DNA of 8,081 nucleotides, taken from Clostridia bacterium. GTDB taxonomy: Bacteria; Bacillota_A; Clostridia; Peptostreptococcales; JAAYPU01. The position numbers and the translations under genes were made by a program. The notes under the pieces were generated by a model. It saw nothing but the letters and a program-made list of their open reading frames with translations, did not search any database and was not told where the DNA came from. The stretch is taken from NCBI GenBank assembly GCA_022360735.1, contig JAKSCF010000154.1, positions 1 to 8,081 on the forward strand. The letters run 5' to 3'. Shown here piece after piece: positions 1-5,816 of this stretch; within the stretch, counting starts at the first letter, position 1; each line of letters begins with the position of its first letter.

Positions 1-519
1 CTGCCGTCAGGTTCTACAATCATAAATAATTGTGCAGGCTGTGACAGACGTTTTAGGTCAATGTATGAAGGCATAAAGACTATTTCATTATGGGAAATTT
101 TAGATTCAATCGAAAACTTGATTCTGCCGGATTATACGGGAATGAAAGTTTCAGTGCAAGATTCTTGTTCTTACAGACCAAAACCGCAGGTGCACGCATC
201 GGTAAGGAGCATCTTGCGAAAGATGAATATTGAAATAGTAGAATCCCAATATCATGGGACAAGATCCATTTGTTGTGGTGACAATTTTTATCCTGTGCTT
301 TCAATTGAAGAGGTCAACAAGCTTCAAAAAAAACGGGCGATACAAATGCCCTGTCAAGATGTAGTGGTATATTGCGTTTCATGTATAAAATCTATGACAA
401 TAGGAGAAAAAACTGCTCATCATATGGTAGACCTAATCTTGGGAGAAAAAACAGAGCCTCAAGAAATAAGACTGGATGTTTATCATAATGCACTTCAGGA
501 GTATATTGATGCTCATTAA
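1..519 (+). CDS. CCG-domain (cysteine-rich) Fe-S protein, HdrB/LldE/GlpC-like, 5' truncated
   Basis: The frame is open from the first base and ends at TAA 517-519, so the gene starts upstream; the ATG at 61 is internal, because an essential-looking CxxC lies before it. Numbering visible residues from base 1, there is C11-A-G-C14 (the closing CxxC of a first CCG module). A second complete module follows: C56, the CCG triplet at C91-C92-G93, and C125-V-S-C128. This matches the family pattern of one Cys, then CCG, then CxxC about 30-39 residues apart. Such domains bind a 4Fe-4S-type cluster and carry electrons in heterodisulfide reductase subunit B, LldE/LutA, GlpC and the C-terminal halves of HdrD-like proteins. 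The visible part is soluble, with no membrane segment. Whether the missing N-terminus carries ferredoxin or flavin domains cannot be told. The downstream etfA and kinase suggest a shared redox pathway, which is inference. Its GC content (about 40% in a counted line) matches those genes rather than the AraC/ABC cassette beside it. Confidence 0.85.
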   Translation: MPSGSTIINNCAGCDRRFRSMYEGIKTISLWEILDSIENLILPDYTGMKVSVQDSCSYRPKPQVHASVRSILRKMNIEIVESQYHGTRSICCGDNFYPVLSIEEVNKLQKKRAIQMPCQDVVVYCVSCIKSMTIGEKTAHHMVDLILGEKTEPQEIRLDVYHNALQEYIDAH

Positions 520-578
520 GCTTAAAATTGTCTTGGATGGTTGTAGATAGAGGCTTTAATAAAAGAAAGATATATAGT

Positions 579-610
579 ATTATAATTAATGCATAGATTA
601 ATAGTATAAT
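579..610. repeat. AT-rich interrupted palindrome upstream of the AraC gene
   Basis: ATTATA+ATTAAT (579-590) and ATTAAT+AG+TATAAT (597-610) form two six-base arms on each side of GCATAG, with a two-base AG bulge on the right. The string ATAGTAT also occurs twice, at 574-580 and 601-607. It lies about 45 bp upstream of the candidate -35 box of the AraC gene, so an operator for autoregulation is possible. In DNA this AT-rich, chance symmetry is common, so the role is unproven. Confidence 0.3.
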
Positions 611-655
611 TGGCACTAAATTTTTGGATGAAGGAAAGGTACTGGGCTAGATAGG

Positions 656-685
656 TTGACGTAAAAGTGCTTTATATTATTTAAT
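656..685 (+). promoter_or_regulatory. Candidate promoter of the AraC-family gene
   Basis: TTGACG (656-661) is a five-of-six match to the -35 consensus and is followed after 18 bases by TTTAAT (680-685), a fair -10 box. TATTAT (675-680) is an alternative -10 but with poor spacing. Transcription would begin near 692, which is downstream of the ATG at 684 and therefore argues that translation starts at 744. Confidence 0.5.
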
Positions 686-743
686 GGGAAGAGGAAATAA
701 TGTAAAAAAAGAAGTAAGTTATTTTTTAGAGAAGGTGCACTAT

Positions 744-1712
744 ATGAATGATATAAAAAAAGATTTATTTTTTTTAAACTGTATGACTATTTTGAAGGAG
801 TCAAATAAAAAGTATTCTGAATATGAAGTTTTGCCTGAATATGGACATGGGACAATTATAATATTCAAAATAATACAGGGTTTGTATTTAGCGTATAGTA
901 ACTTTGCTCTAAAAGAAAAGATAACAAATGATTTACCTGAGTATAAGAGCTTTGCTGACAATTTTTTGATAATTGATTATTGTCTGAAGGGGAATCTTTT
1001 AGCAACAAATCAAGAAAAAAAAGTATTTTTAGCTACCCCTGGAATATCCATGTACTTTGAAGGAATCGGGAACGTAAGAACACTTCAACCTTATGAAAAA
1101 GAATATGAGAGCATGATAATAATGGGTTTTAGTAGTGAAATAATAAAATCATTTGAAGCAGTATTTGAAATAAGCAAAGACAGATTCATAAAATTTTTTA
1201 AATTAATTAATGAAGGTGAAACCGTAGTTATCAAATATAATATTGTGATTAAAAATATTATAAACGATATAAAATTAGCAATACAAAATAATGATAATGA
1301 TACCATTAAGCTAAAAACTATTGAATTATTACTATATGAGACAAAGAATTTTGAGAAAAATAAAAGAGTGAAAGCAATTTATTATAATCATTCTACAATT
1401 GATAAAGTCATGAATGCAAAAAAATACGTAGTAGAGAATTTAGATAAAAAAATTACGATTGACGATTTGTGTAAAAAATTTAACATCTCCTCCAGTACAT
1501 TAAAGAGTTGCTTTAAACAAATGTTTTTAACGGGTATATATGCCTATATTAAGCAAGCTAGAATGTCAAGAGGAAGGGATTTGTTAGAAAATAGCGATAT
1601 GAGTATAACACAAATAGCTTTATCGTGTGGCTATAGCAATCATAGTAATTTCACTAAAGCTTTTAAGCAATATTATAATATTATTCCAAGAGATATCAGA
1701 GAACTCAAGTAA
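744..1712 (+). CDS. AraC-family transcriptional regulator (YbtA-like context)
   Basis: This is a 322-residue DNA-binding regulator. The C-terminal third is a typical AraC/XylS domain with two helix-turn-helix units: residues about 237-261 (ITIDDLCKKFNISSSTLK) and 286-311 (MSITQIALSCGYSNHSNFTK), the latter containing the family hallmark IALSCGYSNHSNFTKAFK. The N-terminal ~210 residues are presumably the ligand-sensing and dimerisation part; I recognise no specific fold there. The start at 744 was chosen because AGAAGG (730-735) lies eight bases before it. The frame is open to an ATG at 684 (20 residues longer), but that codon has no Shine-Dalgarno and overlaps the candidate -10 box. The gene sits just upstream of two ABC half-transporters with a Fur box between, the arrangement seen for siderophore-responsive activators such as YbtA beside ybtPQ. 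The inferred role is activation of the transporter genes when the ferric-siderophore or other ligand is present. Composition is very AT-rich (12 GC in 60 bases at 1261-1320), well below the flanking genes. Confidence 0.88.
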   Translation: MNDIKKDLFFLNCMTILKESNKKYSEYEVLPEYGHGTIIIFKIIQGLYLAYSNFALKEKITNDLPEYKSFADNFLIIDYCLKGNLLATNQEKKVFLATPGISMYFEGIGNVRTLQPYEKEYESMIIMGFSSEIIKSFEAVFEISKDRFIKFFKLINEGETVVIKYNIVIKNIINDIKLAIQNNDNDTIKLKTIELLLYETKNFEKNKRVKAIYYNHSTIDKVMNAKKYVVENLDKKITIDDLCKKFNISSSTLKSCFKQMFLTGIYAYIKQARMSRGRDLLENSDMSITQIALSCGYSNHSNFTKAFKQYYNIIPRDIRELK

Positions 1713-1744
1713 ATTATTAAATAATCCTTTTTTTATAAAAAATG

Positions 1745-1792
1745 AAACAAACCTTTAAGTAGTATTTGAAAAACTATAGGGTTTGTTTTTTT
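1745..1792 (+). terminator. Intrinsic terminator after the AraC gene
   Basis: AAACAAACC (1745-1753) pairs perfectly with GGTTTGTTT (1780-1788), and the downstream arm runs into seven consecutive T (1786-1792). The 26-base loop is long but contains a small inner pairing, TAGT (1760-1763) with ACTA (1773-1776). It lies 33 bases after the AraC stop codon and should separate that transcript from the transporter operon. Confidence 0.7.
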
Positions 1793-1819
1793 GTTGAATA
1801 ATACTGCTTAAGTTATAAT
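1791..1819 (+). promoter_or_regulatory. Possible upstream promoter of the transporter operon
   Basis: A perfect -10 box TATAAT (1814-1819) is preceded after 17 bases by TTGTTG (1791-1796), a weak -35 that overlaps the T-run of the terminator. If used, transcription would start near 1826, inside the direct-repeat element. The poor -35 is what one would expect of an activator-dependent promoter, but a second promoter candidate further downstream overlaps the Fur box. Confidence 0.35.
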
Positions 1820-1821
1820 CT

Positions 1822-1854
1822 GATTGGAATACTCATCATACCGAATGGAAAAGT
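1822..1854 (+). promoter_or_regulatory. 21-bp-spaced direct repeat, candidate AraC-type operator
   Basis: GATTGGAATACT (1822-1833) and GAATGGAAAAGT (1843-1854) agree at 9 of 12 bases (GAWTGGAAWAST). They repeat in the same orientation with a 21-base period, two turns of the DNA helix, which is the classic layout of paired half-sites for AraC-family dimers. The element ends 18 bases before the -35-like TTAAAA (1873-1878) and lies between the AraC gene and its presumed targets. That this AraC protein binds it is inference. Confidence 0.45.
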
Positions 1855-1872
1855 AGTATGACTTCTTTTATG

Positions 1873-1900
1873 TTAAAATTAAAAAACACATATTGATAAT
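1873..1900 (+). promoter_or_regulatory. Candidate Fur-overlapped promoter of the ABC operon
   Basis: TTAAAA (1873-1878) and GATAAT (1895-1900) are separated by 16 bases; they match the -35 and -10 consensus at 4 and 5 of 6 positions. The -10 box lies inside the Fur box, so Fur binding would block RNA polymerase. Other combinations also overlap the Fur box (TTGATA 1906-1911 with TATATT 1928-1933), so the exact start site is undecided. Confidence 0.35.
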
Positions 1901-1915
1901 GATTATTGATATCAA
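1894..1915 (+). promoter_or_regulatory. Fur box upstream of the ABC transporter operon
   Basis: TGATAATGATTATTG (1894-1908) matches the 7-1-7 Fur consensus TGATAATnATTATCA at 12 of 14 specified bases. The 19-mer from 1895 to 1913 matches the classical GATAATGATAATCATTATC box at 15 of 19 positions. A wider symmetry, TTGATA-N11-TATCAA, spans 1893-1915. It lies 37 bp before the start codon of the first ABC gene, in the expected position for iron-dependent repression. This is the best evidence that the transporter handles iron. Confidence 0.7.
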
Positions 1916-1951
1916 AAATACAATTTATATATTGAATGAAGGAGGTTAACA

Positions 1952-3706
1952 ATGAGTTCGTTAATAAAGGTTTTAGCATATGCGAAAGAATATAAAAATA
2001 AATTATATTTAGCTGTTTTTCTAATTTCCAGTAGTGTCATATTAGGAATTATACCATATATTATGGTTTACGATATTATAGTAAGCTTTGTTGAGAAAAA
2101 CTCGGTTACATTAGAATATATTTTTTTAATGACCGGCGGCATTGCACTCTGCTTATTTTTAAAATCGTTCTTTTATTATAAAGGTCTGGATGCATCACAT
2201 GAAGCAGCCTTTGATACTTTGATGGGTATGAGGAAAAAATTTGCTGAGAAGATGACTCGGTTATCCCTTGGTGATATAAATGATAAAGGGACAGGAAGCT
2301 ATAAGAAAAACTTTGTGGATGATATAGAAAACATAGAAGCATTTATTGCTCATATGTTACCCGAAGGGATACCCTATACCATCGCCCCCATTGTAGTATT
2401 TATAGCTTTATTAATACTAGATTGGAGACTGGCACTTCTCTCAACGGGTCCAATACCAATAGGGGCTTTATCTATGATACTTTTGATGAAAATGTCAATA
2501 AAAAAAATGGGGCCGTATTATCAAGCTGTTCAAAAGATGAATGCTACAATAGTGGAATATATATCGGGCATGGAGGTCATTAAAATTTTTAATAAAACAA
2601 CTAATTCTTATGGGAAATATGTATCATCTGTAGAAAATTACAGGAAATATACGTTAGATTGGTTTGAAGAATCATGGACATATATGGCAGTATGCGCAGC
2701 AGTTCTTCCTTGCACAATTATTTTGTTATTACCTATAGGAACGGTTTTTTATGTTAATGGGACTTTAGCACTTTCAACATTTGTCTTAGCATTGTTATTG
2801 GCTATAAGTCTGGGAACATTTTTGGTGAAATTTATTAATTTTTTTCCAATCTTACCGCAGCTCATACATAAAATAGAGCAGCTTGAAAAAACTTTCCAGG
2901 GAAAAGAGCTAAGTTTAATCGATAAAGGCCAAGATCCTGAAAACTATAATGTAGAATATAAAAACGTAACATTTGCTTATGATAATAAAGATGTTATTAA
3001 AAATGTTTCATTTTATGCTAAACAAAATTCAGTCACTGCAATTGTTGGTGAATCAGGGAGTGGGAAAAGTACATTAGCAAAATTATTGGTTCATTTTTGG
3101 GATGTTAAAGATGGAGAGATTACAATAGGCAGTGTCAATATTAACAATATGTCATTTGAAAGGCTGATGAACTTGACAAGTTATGTCTCTCAAGATGCCT
3201 TTCTCTTTAATACTTCTGTCATGGATAATATTCGTATAGGTAGGTTGAATGCTTCTGATAAAGAGGTCATATCAGCAGCAAAACTTGCCATGTGTCATGA
3301 TTTTATTATGGATATGGAAAATGGTTATGAAACAATTGCAGGTGATGCTGGGGATAAACTTTCAGGCGGACAAAAACAAAGGATTACAATAGCTAGAGCC
3401 ATATTGAAAAATGCTCCAATTATTATTTTAGATGAAGCGACTGCTTTTACAGACTCAGAAAATGAAGATAAAATACAACAAGCATTGAATCAACTCATAA
3501 TAGGTAAAACGCTTATAGTGATAGCACATAGACTATCAACCATCGTAGAAGCTGACAATATTATTTTAATGGATAAAGGCAGCTTAATAATGCAAGGAAG
3601 CCATGACGAATTATTATCAAAGTCTAAAATATATCAATCATTATGGGAGGCTCATATAGAATCAACCAACTGGGATATTAATGTAAAGGGGGCGCAACAT
3701 GTTTAG
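1952..3706 (+). CDS. ABC transporter half-subunit 1, YbtP/IrtA-like (membrane + ATPase domains)
   Basis: The 584-residue protein joins an exporter-type six-helix membrane domain to a nucleotide-binding domain. Hydrophobic segments lie near residues 17-41, 55-77, 138-158, 160-180, 243-267 and 272-298. The ATPase part has an A-loop Tyr343, Walker A GESGSGKST (366-374), Q-loop Gln414, signature LSGGQ (470-474), Walker B ending in Asp494-Glu495, and switch His526, so it should hydrolyse ATP. The D-loop region reads DEATAFTDSENE instead of the usual SALD, a form I associate with siderophore transporters of the YbtPQ/IrtAB group. Translation starts at ATG 1952 after a near-perfect AAGGAGG (1939-1945). 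The gene overlaps the next ABC gene by eight bases, so the two products very likely form a heterodimer. With the Fur box and AraC gene upstream, the inferred job is import of a ferric-siderophore across the cytoplasmic membrane despite the exporter fold. Drug or peptide export is the alternative that sequence alone cannot exclude. Confidence 0.9.
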   Translation: MSSLIKVLAYAKEYKNKLYLAVFLISSSVILGIIPYIMVYDIIVSFVEKNSVTLEYIFLMTGGIALCLFLKSFFYYKGLDASHEAAFDTLMGMRKKFAEKMTRLSLGDINDKGTGSYKKNFVDDIENIEAFIAHMLPEGIPYTIAPIVVFIALLILDWRLALLSTGPIPIGALSMILLMKMSIKKMGPYYQAVQKMNATIVEYISGMEVIKIFNKTTNSYGKYVSSVENYRKYTLDWFEESWTYMAVCAAVLPCTIILLLPIGTVFYVNGTLALSTFVLALLLAISLGTFLVKFINFFPILPQLIHKIEQLEKTFQGKELSLIDKGQDPENYNVEYKNVTFAYDNKDVIKNVSFYAKQNSVTAIVGESGSGKSTLAKLLVHFWDVKDGEITIGSVNINNMSFERLMNLTSYVSQDAFLFNTSVMDNIRIGRLNASDKEVISAAKLAMCHDFIMDMENGYETIAGDAGDKLSGGQKQRITIARAILKNAPIIILDEATAFTDSENEDKIQQALNQLIIGKTLIVIAHRLSTIVEADNIILMDKGSLIMQGSHDELLSKSKIYQSLWEAHIESTNWDINVKGAQHV

Positions 3707-5435
3707 CATAATTAAAAGGCTTTTAAATTTTGCCGGTGAATATGCTGTTAAATTAAAAATAGCTTTTGCTATTAGTGTTTTTGAAACAATATTTGCTAAA
3801 ATTCCTATTATAGCAGTCTTATATATCATTATAAAAATAGTACTAGGTAGTATTTGTATTCAAGATGCAGGGTTAATCGGTAGTGTATTAGTGATAAGTG
3901 TTATTCTCAGAATTGTAGCAAAACGTTTAACGGATAAATTCCAAATGGGTACAGGGTTTGAAATTTTTACAAGAGAAAGGATTGAGATTGGAGGGAGATT
4001 AAAAAGATTTCCAATGGGATATTTTACAGATGGCAACATAGGTAATGTTACAGCAGTCATTACATCAGACTTAGTGTTTATAGAAGAACAATCTATGAAA
4101 ACCCTTTCAACAATAATTACAGGTTATTTAAATACAATAATTGGATTAATAATGTTAACGGTTTTAGATTACAGAATAGGGGTTATTTCTATTATTACGA
4201 TAGCTTTAGCTATGGTGGTTCTTAATAAAATTCAAAATGTAGTGACACATTATTCTGGCGTTAAACAAAAAACACAATCTGAGCTAATTAGCGGGGTTAT
4301 AGAATATGTAAAAGGTATTTCAGTTATTAAATCCTTCAATATAGCGGGTGATAAGGCTAAAAAGGTAAATAATGAATTTGAAAAATACAGAGATGTATCC
4401 ATCCATTTTGAAAAGAAATTTATTCCGCCTCTTTTAGCTTTTGACAATTGTTTTACATTTGGAATAGGCATGACAGTCCTATCAGCAGCATATTTTGCTT
4501 TTAATAAAACTTTGGATCTACCATTTATGTTAATGATATTGATATTTATATTTGAATTTTATCTTCCTTTTAAAGAACTAGGGGGAACGAGTGCCATGAT
4601 TCGTATTATGAAAGCCGGTCTTGATCGATATGAGGAGATTAAGAATACACAGATCATTGATGAGCAAGGGAAAGATATTAAACTTGATAATTATGATATA
4701 GAATTTAAAGATGTAACTTTTGCTTATGAAGAAAAAACAACGCTTAAGAACGTTAGTCTTAAAATACCTGAAAAAAGTATGATTGCTCTTGTCGGGGCAT
4801 CAGGGTGCGGAAAGACCACAATAGCTAATTTAATTGCAAGGTTTTGGGACGTACAAAATGGAGAGGTTTTGGTTGGTGGTGTTAACGTCAAAGAAATGAC
4901 CTGTGACAGCTTACTAAAACATATAAGTATGGTATTTCAAAAGGTTTATTTATTTAATGACACCATTTACAACAACATTAAATTTGGGAAAGCAGACGCG
5001 ACAAGAGAAGAAATAATAGAGGCTTGCAAAAAGGCAAGATGTCATGAGTTTATCACAAAACTTGAGAATGGCTACGACACAATAGTAGGGGAAGGTGGTT
5101 GTACACTATCTGGTGGTGAAAAGCAACGAATTTCTATTGCAAGAGCTATTCTAAAGGATGCACCTATTATACTCCTTGATGAAGCAACAGCAAGTATAGA
5201 TCCCGACAATGAAAAGCATATCCAAATGGCAATCAATGAACTCGTAAAAAATAAAACCCTTGTTGTTATAGCACATAGGCTATCAACCATTAAGAGTGCC
5301 CATCAAATATTAGTGATGGATGATGGTAAAATCATTCAAAAAGGGACCCACGCGGAGCTAATAAAAGCAAAGGGACATTATCATGATTTTTGGAAAAGAC
5401 GAATGCATGCTAGAAGCTGGAAGATATTAACTTAG
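3699..5435 (+). CDS. ABC transporter half-subunit 2, YbtQ/IrtB-like (membrane + ATPase domains)
   Basis: This 578-residue protein is the partner of the preceding subunit and has the same plan. Membrane segments lie near residues 19-49, 57-75, 137-157, 159-176, 246-268 and 274-290. The ATPase domain has A-loop Tyr343, Walker A GASGCGKTT (366-374), Q-loop Gln414, a variant signature LSGGE (470-474), Walker B Asp494-Glu495 and switch His526. All ATPase motifs fall at the same residue numbers as in subunit 1, so the pair arose by duplication with little length change in the core. The start ATG at 3699 lies inside the end of the first gene, six bases after AAAGGGGG (3685-3692), implying translational coupling. 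The protein ends at MHARSWKILT, a normal-looking end for this family. Both catalytic glutamates are present, so neither ATP site looks degenerate. Function is inferred as for subunit 1: iron-siderophore import, with export of a small molecule as the alternative. Confidence 0.9.
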   Translation: MFSIIKRLLNFAGEYAVKLKIAFAISVFETIFAKIPIIAVLYIIIKIVLGSICIQDAGLIGSVLVISVILRIVAKRLTDKFQMGTGFEIFTRERIEIGGRLKRFPMGYFTDGNIGNVTAVITSDLVFIEEQSMKTLSTIITGYLNTIIGLIMLTVLDYRIGVISIITIALAMVVLNKIQNVVTHYSGVKQKTQSELISGVIEYVKGISVIKSFNIAGDKAKKVNNEFEKYRDVSIHFEKKFIPPLLAFDNCFTFGIGMTVLSAAYFAFNKTLDLPFMLMILIFIFEFYLPFKELGGTSAMIRIMKAGLDRYEEIKNTQIIDEQGKDIKLDNYDIEFKDVTFAYEEKTTLKNVSLKIPEKSMIALVGASGCGKTTIANLIARFWDVQNGEVLVGGVNVKEMTCDSLLKHISMVFQKVYLFNDTIYNNIKFGKADATREEIIEACKKARCHEFITKLENGYDTIVGEGGCTLSGGEKQRISIARAILKDAPIILLDEATASIDPDNEKHIQMAINELVKNKTLVVIAHRLSTIKSAHQILVMDDGKIIQKGTHAELIKAKGHYHDFWKRRMHARSWKILT

Positions 5436-5494
5436 ATGGAAATGTGATTGATGAAACTTATATAGTAGGCAAATTACAAAATTATGAATATGAT

Positions 5495-5539
5495 ATTGAA
5501 AAACACTTGTAAAATCTCCTTTCACAAGTGTTTTTCAAT
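5495..5539. terminator. Perfect 16-bp terminator hairpin after the ABC operon
   Basis: ATTGAAAAACACTTGT (5495-5510) and ACAAGTGTTTTTCAAT (5524-5539) pair without a mismatch around a 13-base loop. The stem carries an A-run on the left and a T-run (5531-5535) on the right, so it could act in both directions. It starts 59 bases after the stop codon of the second ABC gene. The T-run is inside the stem rather than after it, so termination strength is uncertain. Confidence 0.7.
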
Positions 5540-5648
5540 TAAATTACAAGTATTAAGATGATAGGACCTTCCACCTTCTTTGATTTTCTTTTACTATAAC
5601 CCAACATGAGTAGCAGAATAATACAAATAAAAAGCGTAATACTATATT

Positions 5649-5675
5649 TTGTTTCTGTATAGCGTGTGATAAGAT
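5649..5675 (+). promoter_or_regulatory. Candidate promoter of the etfA-kinase operon
   Basis: TGATAAGAT (5667-5675) is an extended -10 element, TG-A-TAAGAT. TTGTTT (5649-5654) upstream is a weak -35 at 15-base spacing. TATAAA (5681-5686) is a second possible -10 without a clear -35. A start near 5682 would place the cre-like site about 30 bases into the transcript, giving a leader of roughly 135 bases before etfA. Confidence 0.3.
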
Positions 5676-5710
5676 TTCCTTATAAATTAACAGTCAGTAC
5701 AGGAGTTTTT

Positions 5711-5725
5711 ATGAAAACGATATAA
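5711..5725 (+). promoter_or_regulatory. cre-like CcpA site, coinciding with a mini-ORF
   Basis: TGAAAACGATATAA (5712-5725) matches the catabolite-responsive consensus TGWAANCGNTNWCA at every specified position except the C near the end. It lies between the candidate promoter and etfA, where CcpA binding would cause a roadblock and glucose repression, which is sensible for a sugar-kinase operon. The same bases form ATG-AAA-ACG-ATA-TAA, preceded five bases upstream by AGGAG (5701-5705), so a tiny leader peptide is also possible. Confidence 0.45.
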
Positions 5726-5757
5726 AAAAAAGGGGAGAAGATTAAGTGGAATAGTTT

Positions 5758-5801
5758 GAAAATTGCAACATTTACAAATTGCAATTTTCCCTAGGAAAAT
5801 T
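5758..5801 (+). promoter_or_regulatory. Two mutually exclusive hairpins in the etfA leader
   Basis: GAAAATTGCAA (5758-5768) pairs perfectly with TTGCAATTTTC (5779-5789) over a 10-base loop. The right arm also belongs to a second perfect hairpin, AATTTTCC (5783-5790) with GGAAAATT (5794-5801), over a three-base loop. The two stems compete for 5783-5789. The second stem ends immediately before the AGAGGG ribosome binding site (5802-5807) of etfA. This is the geometry of an RNA switch or attenuator. No T-run follows, so control of ribosome access is more likely than termination. A DNA operator with two TTGCAA half-sites 16 bases apart is the alternative. Confidence 0.4.
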
Positions 5802-5816
5802 AGAGGGAATAAGGAG

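Larger units (their letters stand above)
5436..5816. other. Gene-free leader between the ABC operon and etfA
   Basis: No convincing gene is present in these 381 bases. In order they hold a terminator hairpin (5495-5539), a candidate promoter near 5649-5675, a cre-like site (5712-5725) coinciding with a four-codon mini-ORF, a second unused Shine-Dalgarno-like AGGGGAG (5731-5737), and two overlapping hairpins (5758-5801) in front of etfA. Two short open stretches may be gene relics: 5414-5512 on the + strand (about 32 codons ending at TAA 5510-5512) and 5539-5679 on the - strand (46 codons, with a hydrophobic run followed by a Lys/Arg-rich tail). Neither has a good start site, so I do not annotate them as genes. 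Confidence 0.6.

Noticed and set aside
579..610. The AT-rich palindrome before the AraC gene as a second Fur box
   Set aside because: It lacks the TGATAAT core and does not fit the 7-1-7 pattern; the symmetry is mostly A/T and could be chance.
1836..1861. Inverted repeat TCATAC...GTATGA as a hairpin or operator
   Set aside because: Six bases with a 14-base loop is weak, and it overlaps the better-supported 21-bp direct repeat.
5414..5512. A frameshift extending the second ABC protein into the downstream open frame
   Set aside because: The ABC protein already ends with a family-like C-terminus, and the other frame has its own stop at 5411-5413.
5763..5816. TTG at 5763 as the start of etfA
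   Set aside because: It has no ribosome binding site, lies inside a hairpin arm, and would add 18 residues unlike ETF alpha N-termini.
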